The notes beneath the pieces were generated by a model that was not told the origin of the DNA, made no database searches, and worked only from the letters and a program-made list of their open reading frames with translations. A stretch of 64,000 nucleotides of DNA from Pseudomonas chlororaphis subsp. chlororaphis (lineage in GTDB: Bacteria; Pseudomonadota; Gammaproteobacteria; Pseudomonadales; Pseudomonadaceae), in contig NZ_CP027712.1 in assembly GCF_003945765.1 (NCBI RefSeq), positions 248,001 to 312,000 on the forward strand, given 5' to 3'. Of this stretch, positions 29,596 to 38,400 are shown one piece after another. The translations under genes were made by a program, and so were the position numbers. Each line of letters starts with the position of its first letter. The stretch's first letter is position 1.

Positions 29596-31621
29596 CGTCC
29601 TTGCACTTTTCGCACTCTTCGCAGAAAGGCGCGTTGCGTTTGAGGGTGTTGATTTGCGCCGGGGTCAACAGGGCGCCGGCTTTGTCGGCGTCGGCCTGCT
29701 TCAGCGCGCCGGGCATCAGTGGCGCGGCGCCGGAGCCGCTGCCCGGGCCGCCGCCGGAGTTGACCTTGACCTGCGGGCCGCTGATGGTCACGCCGCCGGC
29801 GTCGAGCTTGATAAAGCTGCCGCCGCCCTTGAGGGTCAGCTCGCTGCCGGCTTCCATGACGACCTTCACCCCGGCATTGAGGTGGATCTCCTGGCCGGCT
29901 TCGATGAACTGACCGGTGCCGATCTTGATGTGCTGGTTCACGCCGACGGTGAGGTGGTCGCTGGCGCGCGCTTCGACCTTGCGGTCGGCGTGCACGGTGT
30001 GGTGTTCCTCGGCCTTGAACTCGCTGTAGCTGTTGGCCTCGACCGTGTCGTGGCGTTCGTTGCCGACGCGGATCTTTTGGTCGTGTTCGACGTTCTCGTC
30101 CCAGTCGCGCTGGGCGTGCAGGAAGATCTGTTCCTGGCCCTTCTTGTCCTCGATGCGCAGCTCGTTATAGCCGCCGCCACCGGGGGAACTGAGGGTCTTG
30201 AAGGTGCTGCGGGTCTTGTTCGCCGGCAGCTCGTAGGGGACGACGTTTTCCTTGTGGTACAGGCAGCCGCTGATCAATGGCTGGTCGGGGTCGCCCTCGA
30301 GGAAGGTCACCAGCACTTCCATGCCGATCCGCGGGATGGCGATGCCGCCGTACTGGGCGCCGGCCCAGGCCGAGGACACGCGCAGCCAGCAGCTGGTCTT
30401 GTCGTCCGACTGGCCTTCGCGGTCCCAGTGGAATTGCACTTTGACCCGGCCGTACGAGTCGCAGTGGATCTCTTCGCCCTTGGGCCCGGTGACCACCGCG
30501 CTCTGGCTGCCGAGGATGCGCGGCTTGGGGTGCAGCAGCGGCGGCCGGTTGGGCACGTCCCAGGGGGTGGCCTGGAAGCGGTTGCGATAACCCTGGTGGA
30601 AGTCGTCCTTCAGTGCGGTGGTGTCGCTGGTCACCGACTCTTCCAGGACCTGCGGCTGCTTGCCTTCGTGGACGATCTCGGTCAGTAGCCAGAGGTCGTT
30701 CCATTGCGCTTTCGGGTGTTCGCTCAGGGCCAGGAAATGGCCGCTGACCAGCAGCGGCTGATCGCTCTTGCCCTCGGCCAGGCGGTAGTCGCTGCGGTGG
30801 CGTTCCAGGGCGCGCTTGGCCAGGTGCTTGCCGCGTTCGCGATCGACGAAACGACCGGGATAGTCGTAATCCTCGAGGTCCGGCTTGAGCTCGCTCTTGG
30901 CGTCGCTCTCCAGGGTCAGGCGCGGCTTCTCGAAGTCGTAGTCGCGGCGCGTGGTGCGGCTGGTGCGGGCTTCCAGGCGCAGGTCGAAACGCTTGATCAC
31001 CGGGTCGTTGGCGACCATGCCGGAGTCTTGCTGGTAGGCCACTGGCGCCAGTTTCGGGAACACCGTCTGGTCATCGCCGAAGACGATGGTGTGGCTGTCG
31101 GCGCTGTGCTGGAAGTGGTAGTGGATACCTTCTTCCTCGCACAGGCGCTGGATGAAATGCAGGTCCGATTCGTCGTACTGCACGCAGTAGTTGCGCTCGG
31201 GGTAGATCGAACCCAGCTGGAACTGGTAGGCGTTGCTTTGGATGCCGTGCTCTTCGAGGACCTGGCCGATGATTTTCGGCACCGTGAGGTTCTGGAAGAT
31301 GCGTTGGTTGATGCGGTGCGCGAGGTAGGCCAGGTGCGGGCGGATGGTCACCGAGTAGCGGGTCAGGCGCTTGCCGGAATCGCCCTGGGCGACGCGGTAG
31401 ATCTGCCCGTGGATGCCGGTGCCGTTCTGCGCCAACTGCAGGAAGGCCGGTTTGTGCAGCAGGCTTTCCAGGTCCAGGGCGGCCTGGGCGCTGACCAGCT
31501 CGACCTCGAAGGCGAAGGGCTGGCTGATGGCTTCCCGTCCGGTGAAGGACAATACCTGGAGGTCGTTCTCCAGACCTTCGACGGTCAGGCTGAAGTGGGT
31601 CTGATTGGCCGGCGCGAACAT
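29579..31621 (-). CDS. vgrG: Type VI secretion spike protein VgrG
   Basis: A 680-residue VgrG. It has a gp27-like base (residues 1-330; FTGREAISQPFAFEVEL, RLCEEEGIHYHFQHS), a gp5-like OB fold near 400-480 (GEEIHCDSYGRVKVQFHWDREG) and the beta-helical needle with GWDENVEH-type repeats to about 620. The extreme C-terminus has an unusual cysteine cluster (CEECEKCKDGAC, CxxCxxCxxxxC). The gene lies between hcp and the DUF4123 adaptor. No sheath or baseplate genes are in the window, so this is an orphan vgrG island served by a main T6SS elsewhere. Confidence 0.95.
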   Translation of the reverse strand: MFAPANQTHFSLTVEGLENDLQVLSFTGREAISQPFAFEVELVSAQAALDLESLLHKPAFLQLAQNGTGIHGQIYRVAQGDSGKRLTRYSVTIRPHLAYLAHRINQRIFQNLTVPKIIGQVLEEHGIQSNAYQFQLGSIYPERNYCVQYDESDLHFIQRLCEEEGIHYHFQHSADSHTIVFGDDQTVFPKLAPVAYQQDSGMVANDPVIKRFDLRLEARTSRTTRRDYDFEKPRLTLESDAKSELKPDLEDYDYPGRFVDRERGKHLAKRALERHRSDYRLAEGKSDQPLLVSGHFLALSEHPKAQWNDLWLLTEIVHEGKQPQVLEESVTSDTTALKDDFHQGYRNRFQATPWDVPNRPPLLHPKPRILGSQSAVVTGPKGEEIHCDSYGRVKVQFHWDREGQSDDKTSCWLRVSSAWAGAQYGGIAIPRIGMEVLVTFLEGDPDQPLISGCLYHKENVVPYELPANKTRSTFKTLSSPGGGGYNELRIEDKKGQEQIFLHAQRDWDENVEHDQKIRVGNERHDTVEANSYSEFKAEEHHTVHADRKVEARASDHLTVGVNQHIKIGTGQFIEAGQEIHLNAGVKVVMEAGSELTLKGGGSFIKLDAGGVTISGPQVKVNSGGGPGSGSGAAPLMPGALKQADADKAGALLTPAQINTLKRNAPFCEECEKCKDGACAI

Positions 31622-31705
31622 CCCTTGTTCCTCGTGCAGTACTGCCGCGTGGGTCGACCCCGGGGCCGGGCGCCGACGAACGCAAGAAATCCCTTATGGC
31701 GTAAA

Positions 31706-31736
31706 CAACATCGACCAGCAGAGCTGGCCGATGTTG
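31706..31736 (-). terminator. Hairpin between hcp and vgrG
   Basis: CAACATCGACCAGC (31706-31719) pairs with GCTGGCCGATGTTG (31723-31736) through 14 positions with one wobble and a three-base loop. On the hcp strand it is followed by TTT. It probably reduces read-through from the abundantly needed hcp into vgrG. Confidence 0.7.
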
Positions 31737-31755
31737 GTGTAACGGTCGGCCGGAC

Positions 31756-32274
31756 TTAGCCCGCGACCGGGGAACGCCAGTCGTCGGAACCGGAAGTACC
31801 GGAGACTTCGTGGGTCCAGGTGATTTTGCGGTAGGTGAAGTGCACGTCTTCCAGGTGGGTGAAGTGCGAGTTCGCCGGGTCCTGGCAGTTGTGCATGTAG
31901 TCTTTGATGTCGACGATGATCGCGTCTTCCAGGGTGGTGGTGTAGTAGTGCTCCTGGGTGCCGGCAGCGGAGGTGCGGTACCACTGGATTTCGATCTTGG
32001 TCAGACGCTCACCGGAGGTCAGGGCAGCCAGCAGCAGTGGCGAAGCCTTGTCGAAAACCTTGGTGATGACTACGGGTTTGTGCACGCGCTGGCCGGTTGG
32101 CTGGCCGGACTGCGGGTCACGCGGGATGATCACTTCGTGCTGGAAACCCTGAACCATGACCTGGTCTTCGTGGCCTTCCTGGTAGGTGTTGCCAACGGAG
32201 TCAGCGGTGAAGGCACCGGCGGTGATCAGGCCTTGTTTGGTGCCGGTGATGGACATATACGCTGGTGTAGCCAT
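31756..32274 (-). CDS. hcp: Type VI secretion tube protein Hcp
   Basis: A 172-residue Hcp of the Hcp1/EvpC family, the ring protein stacked into the T6SS tube. The ATG at 32274 is preceded by AAGGAGA and gives the canonical start MATPAYMSI. Family blocks include EGHEDQVMVQGFQHEV, GQRVHKPVVITKVFDKASPLL and EDVHFTYRKITWTHE. A longer reading frame to 32451 is not credible. It heads the leftward hcp-vgrG-DUF4123-rhs-immunity island. Confidence 0.95.
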   Translation of the reverse strand: MATPAYMSITGTKQGLITAGAFTADSVGNTYQEGHEDQVMVQGFQHEVIIPRDPQSGQPTGQRVHKPVVITKVFDKASPLLLAALTSGERLTKIEIQWYRTSAAGTQEHYYTTTLEDAIIVDIKDYMHNCQDPANSHFTHLEDVHFTYRKITWTHEVSGTSGSDDWRSPVAG

Positions 32275-32442
32275 GGATGCTCTCCTTGCTAAAAAATAAA
32301 GGTGCCCGGTGGGACGGATCGCCCGGTTGGGTGCCAAGTTGATATCAAGGAGTATGCCAGGAGTTGAAAGTGCCTTATGGAACAAGGGCTTCCGGTGTTT
32401 TCTGGCATCGCTGACGGTGTTTCCAGCTCGAAAGCGCTTGAA

Positions 32443-32567
32443 AGTGCGCAACTTCTTGCGCAGTGCTGTGCAAGAAGTTGCGCACTTGGCTGCAGGTCCC
32501 GGTTTATCGAGGCTTTGGATAACTGTTCACAGAGTTATCCACAGAGGGGTGCGCAAGAAGTTGCGCA
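32443..32567. repeat. Three TGCGCAA-type repeats and a DnaA-box-like palindrome upstream of hcp
   Basis: A 20-bp arm (32443-32462, AGTGCGCAACTTCTTGCGCA) and its complement (32467-32486, one mismatch) form a strong hairpin. A third copy of the core (TGCGCAAGAAGTTGCGCA) lies at 32550-32567. Between them TGGATAAC and GTTATCCA form an 8-bp inverted repeat that contains TTATCCACA (32535-32543), a DnaA-box match. This lies in the 315-base gap between the MFS stop and hcp. It may terminate MFS transcription or control hcp. Confidence 0.7.
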
Positions 32568-32589
32568 TAGTGGCCATGGGCCTTGATCT

Positions 32590-33804
32590 TTAAGGCGTCA
32601 CGGAGGCCGGCTGCGGTGCCGTGGTCGCTATCTGTGGCTCCCGGTAGCTGGAGGGGCTGAATACCCGGGTCAGCACCAGCATGGCCAGCACGCTCAGGAC
32701 CAGTACCCACCAGGCGCTGATGAAGCTGCCGGTGAGCTGCCGCAGCCAGCCGGTCATCCATGGCGACACGGCGTTGATCAGGAACCCCACCCCTTGCACA
32801 AAGGCCGCCAGCTGTCCGGCTTCCCGGGGATCGCGACGGTGGTCGAGGGTGAGGATCAGGCTCAGGGCGAAACAGGCACCGAGGCCGAAGCCGATCAGTG
32901 CCACCCACAGGTGCGGGGCCTGCAGCGGCCACAACACCAGGCCGCTGAAACCCAGGGCCTGGGCGCTCAGGCTGATGGCGAGCAATGGCCGGCGTTCGCT
33001 CTGGCGCTGCGCCAGGGCGGGCATCAACAGCGCGGCGGTGACCTGGAAGAGGGTCATGAATGCCAGCAGCGAACCGCTCTGGGTCGCGCTCCAGCCCAGT
33101 TGCAGGTAATAGGCCGGCAGCCAGGCGACCATGCTCATGTAGCCGCAATTGACCAGGCCGAAGTACAGCGCCAGCAACCAGGCCCGACGGTTGCGCCACA
33201 GGTTGATGGAGGGGGCGTCGAGGCGCTGCCTCGGCCCGGCGAAAGGCAGCAGCCACCACAGCAGCAGCGCCGCCAGCGCCGGTAACAGCCAGACGCCGAG
33301 CCCGGCCTGCCAATGGGCGAAATGCGTGGCGACCTGCGGGCTGAGCAGCGCCGCGAGGCCGCCGCCGCCCATCAACGAAGCCGAATAAATGCCCATGGCC
33401 AAGGCCACCCGTTGCTGGAACTGGCGCTTGATCAGCGCCGGCACCAGTGCCTGGATCAAGGCCACGCCGGCACCGCCGAGCAGGGCCGTGGCGAGCAGGG
33501 CGCCGGCCTGGTCGCAGAGCAACCGCGCCAGGCAGGCGCAGAGGATCATCAACAGGCCGAGGGCGACGCCGCGCCGTTCTCCCAGGCGGGCTTCCAGGCG
33601 CACCCCGAGCAAGGCCACCAGGCCCATGCAGACCACCGGCAGGCTGGTGAGCCAGGCACTGCTCTGGAAGCTCATGCCGGTGGCGCCACGAATCTCCATC
33701 AGCAGCGGGCTGATGGAACTGATGATCGGCCGCAGATTGAGCCCCAGGGCGATCAGCAGGGCCCAGCCGCCGAGGCGGCGCAGGCGCGACTCAGCGAGCG
33801 GCAT
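32590..33804 (-). CDS. MFS transporter, CynX/NimT-like
   Basis: A 404-residue major facilitator with about 12 membrane helices. The block LRPIISSISPLLMEIRGATG near the N-terminus is typical of the CynX/NimT group (cyanate / 2-nitroimidazole transporters). The ATG at 33804 overlaps the deaminase stop by 14 bases, so the two are co-translated. Substrate is unknown; coupling to a deaminase suggests uptake or export of a nucleobase-like or amine compound. Confidence 0.85.
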   Translation of the reverse strand: MPLAESRLRRLGGWALLIALGLNLRPIISSISPLLMEIRGATGMSFQSSAWLTSLPVVCMGLVALLGVRLEARLGERRGVALGLLMILCACLARLLCDQAGALLATALLGGAGVALIQALVPALIKRQFQQRVALAMGIYSASLMGGGGLAALLSPQVATHFAHWQAGLGVWLLPALAALLLWWLLPFAGPRQRLDAPSINLWRNRRAWLLALYFGLVNCGYMSMVAWLPAYYLQLGWSATQSGSLLAFMTLFQVTAALLMPALAQRQSERRPLLAISLSAQALGFSGLVLWPLQAPHLWVALIGFGLGACFALSLILTLDHRRDPREAGQLAAFVQGVGFLINAVSPWMTGWLRQLTGSFISAWWVLVLSVLAMLVLTRVFSPSSYREPQIATTAPQPASVTP

Positions 33805-34252
33805 GGCGGGCCTGCCAGTCGCGGTAGATCTCGTGCATCGCCGCTTGCGGCACGTGCTGCACCGGCAAGCGCCGGGCCGCCAGGGGCTGGGCCAGTTGTT
33901 CGTAGATCGCCGCCGTGGACAGGCCGAAGGGCGCAGCGCTGGCGTTGTCCGCGGCGAACACCGCGCGCGCCACACCGCACAGGTACATGGCGCTCAAACA
34001 CATGGGGCAGGGCTGGCCGCTGGCATAGATCACGCAGCCGTCCAGGCGTGGCCCGAGCTGCTGGCTGGCGACTCGGATGGCTAGCAGCTCGGCGTGGGCG
34101 GTGGGGTCCTGGGTCAGGTGGATCTGGTTGACCGTCTCGGCCAGCACCTGGCCGTCGCGCACCAGCACCGCACCGAACGGCCGGCCACCGGCCGCGACGT
34201 TTTGCCGGGCCAGTTCGACGGCGCGTTGCAGGTACTCCTGATCGTCTTTCAT
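33791..34252 (-). CDS. Nucleoside/nucleobase deaminase (CDA superfamily)
   Basis: A 153-residue zinc-dependent deaminase. The HAE motif (H53, catalytic E55) and PCPMC (C82, C85) supply the zinc ligands and general base. The RPFGAVLVRDG segment is typical of the guanine deaminase / tRNA adenosine deaminase-like group. The ATG at 34252 has AAGGAG upstream. Operon order is ankyrin gene, deaminase, MFS transporter. Substrate is not determined; guanine, cytosine derivatives or related compounds are possible. Confidence 0.87.
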   Translation of the reverse strand: MKDDQEYLQRAVELARQNVAAGGRPFGAVLVRDGQVLAETVNQIHLTQDPTAHAELLAIRVASQQLGPRLDGCVIYASGQPCPMCLSAMYLCGVARAVFAADNASAAPFGLSTAAIYEQLAQPLAARRLPVQHVPQAAMHEIYRDWQARHAAR

Positions 34253-34274
34253 GGGGGGCTCCTTAAGGCACACA

Positions 34275-34934
34275 TCAGGACGCGCCGGCGTCCTGCAGCA
34301 GTTTGGCGATGGCGCTCTGGCCGCGTTTTTCCGCCTGTTGCAGGGGGCTCAGGCCATCGTTGTCCGGCAGGTTCAGGTTGGCGCCGGCGGCGATCAACTG
34401 AGTGACTATCTGCTGGTGCGCCGGGCCGCCGTCGGCCAGCACAATGGCTTCCATCAGGCAGGTCCAGCCCAGGCGATTGACATGATCGAGGTCGACACCG
34501 GCCTCGATCAGCAGGCGCACGGTGTCGACATGTCCACGCTCGCAAGCCGGGATCAGTGCGGTGCCGCCGTAGCGGTTGGTGCTTTTCAGGTCGGCGCCGT
34601 GGGCCAGGGTCAGCTGCAGGATCGCATTGCGCCCGCTGGCGCCGGCCAGCAGGTAAGGGCTGTCGTGGATCAGGTTCTTCTGGTTGACGTCGGCGCCGGC
34701 CTCGATCAGCGCCCGGGCGATCTCGACCTGGTTGGCGGCGGTGGCCAGCAGCAACGGGCTGCTGCCGTCCAGGCCGCGCACGTTGACGTCCACGCCTTGG
34801 CGAAGCAGCGCCTGGACCTTGGGCAACTGCCCGTCGCGGACCGCTTCGAGCAGTTGGTTATCCTTTGCCATCACCCCCCCCACCACGAACAGACAGATTG
34901 CCAGGACCGCGTGTTTGCAAGACAGGTAACGCAT
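34275..34934 (-). CDS. Ankyrin-repeat protein with signal peptide
   Basis: A 219-residue protein with a signal peptide (about residues 1-23; LAICLFVVGGVMA) and five to six ankyrin repeats, for example GQLPKVQALLRQGVDVN, NQVEIARALIEAGADVN and GHVDTVRLLIEAGVDLD. It is predicted to be periplasmic. The ATG at 34934 has GGGAG upstream. It starts the leftward operon with the deaminase and MFS genes and is divergent from a LysR gene. Role unknown; ankyrin repeats imply protein binding. Confidence 0.85.
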   Translation of the reverse strand: MRYLSCKHAVLAICLFVVGGVMAKDNQLLEAVRDGQLPKVQALLRQGVDVNVRGLDGSSPLLLATAANQVEIARALIEAGADVNQKNLIHDSPYLLAGASGRNAILQLTLAHGADLKSTNRYGGTALIPACERGHVDTVRLLIEAGVDLDHVNRLGWTCLMEAIVLADGGPAHQQIVTQLIAAGANLNLPDNDGLSPLQQAEKRGQSAIAKLLQDAGAS

Positions 34935-35043
34935 GGCATCAGGCTCCCTGTGCGGTAAATGAGCGCTGAGTATGCTCAGACCCTGATGTATTCTGAAATT
35001 AAATATAACCATGCCAATCAGTGGCATTCAGAATGGTGTCGCC

Positions 35044-35901
35044 ATGTTCGATCCTGTGCTGCTGCGCAGTTTTGTCGCCGTCGTCGACTGTGCCAACTTC
35101 ACCCGCGCCGCCGAACGCCTGCACCTCACCCAGTCCACCGTCAGCCAGCAGGTGCGGCGGCTGGAGGAGAGCCTGGACTGCCAGTTGCTCGACCGCGACC
35201 AGCGCCGGGTGGTGGCCACCGCCGAGGGCGAGCGTCTGCTGGGGTACGCGCGACGGATCCTGGCCCTCAACGAAGAGGCCAGCGATGTGTTGCTGCATCA
35301 ACAGAGCGAAGGCGTGTTGCGCCTCGGGGTGCCGGAAGACTTCGCCGCCGAGCGACTGATGCCGTTGTTGTCGCGCTTCGGCCAGGACCATCCTGGCGTG
35401 CGCCTGGAGGTCACCAGCGGGCTGGGCCCGGAATTGACCCGGCTCTATCGACGCGGCGAATTCGACCTGTTGCTGGTCAAGCAGATGGGCGCCAGCGACG
35501 ACTGTCTGGCGTCGTGGCCGGAACCCCTGTGCTGGGTCGACAGCCGCGCCACCCCGGCCTTTGGCCGCGATCCGTTGCCGTTGGTGGCGTTCCCGGTGGG
35601 CGGTTTGTATCGCCATGAAATGTTGCACCACCTCGAGGTTGGTGGCTGGCGCTGGCGCATCGGTTACTCCAGCGCCAGCCTGGCCAGCGTCTGCTCGGCG
35701 GTGGCGGCGGGCCTGGGCATCAGCCTGTTGCCGGTGCGAGTGGTGGGCGCCGGGCATCGCGTGCTCGGCGCCGCCAGCGGCTTGCCGGACATCCAGGGCG
35801 TGCGCCTGGCATTGTACGGCAGCAGCGGCTTGAGCCGGGCCGGCAAGGCCCTGGAAAGCCAGTTGCTGGAGCTGTGCGAGAGCCAGGTACTGAACGTCTG
35901 A
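35044..35901 (+). CDS. LysR-family transcriptional regulator
   Basis: A 285-residue LysR regulator. The start at 35044 (MFDPVLLRSFVAVV) was chosen because LysR proteins begin just before the HTH; an ATG 33 bases upstream is possible. HTH: AAERLHLTQSTVSQQVRRLE. The effector domain contains VLRLGVPEDFAAERLMPLL. It is divergent from the ankyrin-deaminase-MFS operon, its likely target. An ATGCCA/TGGCAT inverted repeat (about 35011-35027) lies in the gap and could be an operator. Confidence 0.9.
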   Translation: MFDPVLLRSFVAVVDCANFTRAAERLHLTQSTVSQQVRRLEESLDCQLLDRDQRRVVATAEGERLLGYARRILALNEEASDVLLHQQSEGVLRLGVPEDFAAERLMPLLSRFGQDHPGVRLEVTSGLGPELTRLYRRGEFDLLLVKQMGASDDCLASWPEPLCWVDSRATPAFGRDPLPLVAFPVGGLYRHEMLHHLEVGGWRWRIGYSSASLASVCSAVAAGLGISLLPVRVVGAGHRVLGAASGLPDIQGVRLALYGSSGLSRAGKALESQLLELCESQVLNV

Positions 35902-36275
35902 ACACCCTGTTCAGGGGCGCTTGAGATCCGCTTTATCGGGTGCGCCATGGTTCCTTTGATCGACGCTCGGTCGGACTCCTTTATTTCGCCACTGCTGTCG
36001 CTTCGCTGCGGTTTTGCCGCGGCGATGCGATGCCTTTGGCGAATATTTTCAATGCTCGCAAAGCATGGCTTTTTGACTCCTTTCCCGCAGCCCTTGATCC
36101 GCGCGGCCTGGCGCGAGATGACGGGTTTAAATATGCGTTTTTGATCTATCCATAACTTCAAAGATTACTTTCGGAGATAAGTGTCTGGCGCCAATCATTC
36201 AGCCCTCGACGCTGCTCCAGGGGAGTTCGCAGGTGTGGGTCGGGTTATTCGCAAAAGACTGTAGGGAGTTAATCA
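35902..36275. other. Intergenic stretch before tonB
   Basis: No convincing gene is seen. A 7-bp hairpin (CTGAACA/TGTTCAG, 35898-35914) overlaps the LysR stop but lacks a T tract. The rest has mixed composition with short open frames on the plus strand that lack ribosome sites. The tonB promoter should lie in the AT-richer part near 36120-36250, but no clear boxes or Fur-type site were found. Confidence 0.4.
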
Positions 36276-37091
36276 ATGGGCAATGTCCAGACCGCCGCCA
36301 GTGCACATGAGGTGCTGTGGCGTCAGGCACCGAGCGGCGATCTGGTCGATCTCGGCCGGCCGCATCGCTTGCCGTTGGGCCAATTGCGTTTGCAGAAGGC
36401 TCCCAAGGCCGGGCTGCGGCGGCGCGAGGCGATTGCGCTCGGGGTGATCGCCCTGCTGTTGCACGGTGTGGTGATCTATTGGATCAACCAGCAGCCGACG
36501 CCGGTATTGCCGATCGTGCCGCCGGAAATTCCGCCGATGACCATCGAGTTTTCCCGGCCGGCGCCGCCGGTGGTCGAACCGCCGCCACCGCAGCCGGTAC
36601 AGCCGGTGGTGGAGCCGCCACCGCCGGTGGAGGACGAACTGGCGGTCAAGCCACCACCGCCCAAGCCGATTCCCAAGCCCAAGCCGCAGCCCAAGCCGAA
36701 ACCGGTCCCCAAGCCTGAGCCCAAGCCGGTCCAGCAACAGCCCGCGCCGCCACAACCGGCCGCGCCTGTCGCCGCTCCGGCTCCGCCCGCGCCACCGGCC
36801 CCGGCGCCCGTGACCCCGGCTTCGGCGAATGCCGCGTACTTGAAGAACCCGGCGCCGGAATATCCGTCGCTGGCCCAGCGTCGCGGTTGGGAAGGCACGG
36901 TGCTGCTGCGGGTGCACGTACTGGCCAGCGGCAAGCCCGGCGAGATCCAGATCCAGAAAAGCAGCGGTCGCCAGCAGCTCGACGACGCGGCGTTATCGGC
37001 CGTCAAGCGCTGGAGCTTCGTGCCGGCCAAGCAGGGTGATGTCGCCCAGGACGGCTGGGTCAGCGTACCCATCGATTTCAAGATTCATTGA
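36276..37091 (+). CDS. tonB: Energy transducer TonB
   Basis: A 271-residue TonB. One membrane anchor (residues about 50-67, AIALGVIALLLHGVVIYWI) follows a cytoplasmic N-terminus that is longer than in E. coli TonB. A long proline-rich spacer with Lys-Pro repeats (about 80-185) leads to the C-terminal domain (YPSLAQRRGWEGTVLLRVHV, SSGRQQLDDAALSAVKRW in parts). It transmits proton-motive force to outer-membrane receptors such as the sftP product. GGGAG precedes the ATG. exbB and exbD follow. Confidence 0.95.
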   Translation: MGNVQTAASAHEVLWRQAPSGDLVDLGRPHRLPLGQLRLQKAPKAGLRRREAIALGVIALLLHGVVIYWINQQPTPVLPIVPPEIPPMTIEFSRPAPPVVEPPPPQPVQPVVEPPPPVEDELAVKPPPPKPIPKPKPQPKPKPVPKPEPKPVQQQPAPPQPAAPVAAPAPPAPPAPAPVTPASANAAYLKNPAPEYPSLAQRRGWEGTVLLRVHVLASGKPGEIQIQKSSGRQQLDDAALSAVKRWSFVPAKQGDVAQDGWVSVPIDFKIH

Positions 37092-37171
37092 GCCTGCGCC
37101 AGGTGCTGTGCCTGGTCGGTCGCTATCGCGAGCACGCTCGCTCCTACAAGGTCATACAGAGGGAAAAGAAC

Positions 37172-37897
37172 ATGACGTTATTGGCATCTCCACTCGAATC
37201 CATCGAAAGCGCGGTGATCTGGCTGCTGGTGGTCTTTTCCGTGGCCACCTGGGGCCTGGCCCTGCTCAAGGGCGCGCAGTTCGCCCGCCTCAAGGCCCAG
37301 GATCGCAAGTTCCACAAACAGTTCTGGGCCGCCTCCAGCCTCGACTCGGCGGCCGAGCTCAGCGAAACCCAGCCTGGCGCCGCCGCTCGTGTGGCCCAGG
37401 CCGGCTACGCGGCGATCCAGGTCGGCGACACAGCGCACGCGGCGGACCTGAGCCAGGCCATCAATCATCAGGACCGCCTGGAGCGCGCCCTGCGCCAGCA
37501 GATCGTCCGTGAGCGGCGTTCCCTGGAAACCGGCCTGGCGGTGGTCGCCAGTATCGGCAGCACCTCGCCCTTCATCGGTCTGTTCGGCACCGTGTGGGGG
37601 ATCATGGAAGCCCTGAAAGGCATCAGCGCGGCGGGCTCGGCGAGCCTGGAAACCGTGGCCGGGCCGATCGGCGCGGCGCTGGTCGCCACCGGCGTGGGGA
37701 TCGCCGTCGCGGTGCCGGCGGTGCTGGTTTACAACTACTTCCTGCGGCGCCTGAAGCTGACCGCCGCCGACCTCGACGACTTCGCCCATGACTTCTACAG
37801 CCTGGCGCAGAAGAGTTCGTTCCGCGTGCTGATCCACCCGACCGCGCACAAGGCCGCGGCTCAGGGCAGCGCGCAGAAAGTGAAGGAGGCGTCCTGA
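37172..37897 (+). CDS. exbB: Biopolymer transport protein ExbB
   Basis: A 241-residue MotA/TolQ/ExbB family proton-channel protein. The ATG at 37172 lies after GAGGGAAAAG. Membrane helices occur near residues 10-30, about 125-150 and 165-190; the conserved block TSPFIGLFGTVWGIMEAL is typical. It forms the motor with ExbD that drives TonB. A single REP half-arm (TCGCGAGCACGCTCGCTCCT, about 37125-37147) lies in the tonB-exbB gap. The stop is one base from the exbD start. Confidence 0.95.
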   Translation: MTLLASPLESIESAVIWLLVVFSVATWGLALLKGAQFARLKAQDRKFHKQFWAASSLDSAAELSETQPGAAARVAQAGYAAIQVGDTAHAADLSQAINHQDRLERALRQQIVRERRSLETGLAVVASIGSTSPFIGLFGTVWGIMEALKGISAAGSASLETVAGPIGAALVATGVGIAVAVPAVLVYNYFLRRLKLTAADLDDFAHDFYSLAQKSSFRVLIHPTAHKAAAQGSAQKVKEAS

Positions 37898-37898
37898 C

Positions 37899-38300
37899 AT
37901 GGCCTTCTCGACCCAGGACAGCGATGAGGTACTGAGCGAGATCAACGTCACGCCGCTGGTGGACGTGATGCTGGTACTGCTGGTGGTGTTCATCGTCACC
38001 GCGCCACTGTTGACCAACGCGATTCCGATCAACCTGCCCAAGACCGAGGCCGTGGCCCCGGTGGAGCAGAAGGACCCGCTGGTGGTGAGCATCGACGGCG
38101 CCGGCAAACTTTTTATCAACAAGGACGAGATCCAGCCGGACCTTTTGGAAACCAATCTTCAGGCGGCCAAGGCCAAGGACCCGCAAGTGCGCGTGCAGCT
38201 GCAGGCGGACGACGGCGTCAACTACGGCGAAGTGGCCCGTGCCATGGCCTCCATCGAGCGTGCCGGTATCACCAAGCTTTCGGTGATCACCGCCCGCTGA
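37899..38300 (+). CDS. exbD: Biopolymer transport protein ExbD
   Basis: A 133-residue ExbD/TolR protein. The N-terminal block EINVTPLVDVMLVLLVVFIV includes the membrane helix with the conserved proton-carrying Asp of PLVDV. The periplasmic domain ends ITKLSVIT. It completes the tonB-exbB-exbD operon, and its start is coupled to the exbB stop. Confidence 0.96.
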   Translation: MAFSTQDSDEVLSEINVTPLVDVMLVLLVVFIVTAPLLTNAIPINLPKTEAVAPVEQKDPLVVSIDGAGKLFINKDEIQPDLLETNLQAAKAKDPQVRVQLQADDGVNYGEVARAMASIERAGITKLSVITAR

Positions 38301-38326
38301 CCCAGTGTTGTAAGCCACGACTTTTC

Positions 38327-38361
38327 AGGCCGTCTCCTTGGCAGGGTGCGGCCTTTTTTTT
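38327..38361 (+). terminator. Rho-independent terminator after exbD
   Basis: AGGCCG (38327-38332) pairs with CGGCCT (38349-38354), followed by eight consecutive T residues. It closes the tonB-exbBD operon. Confidence 0.75.
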
Positions 38362-38400
38362 GCCTGCGATTTGGCTCGGGGCGCTGGCCTGGACCGACGC

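Noticed and set aside
32535..32543. TTATCCACA as part of a replication origin
   Set aside because: Only one DnaA-box match is present, with no cluster, no dnaA/dnaN and no AT-rich unwinding region of the expected size.
35940..36155. Small plus-strand ORF upstream of tonB
   Set aside because: It lacks a ribosome site and overlaps other equally open frames; composition does not support coding.
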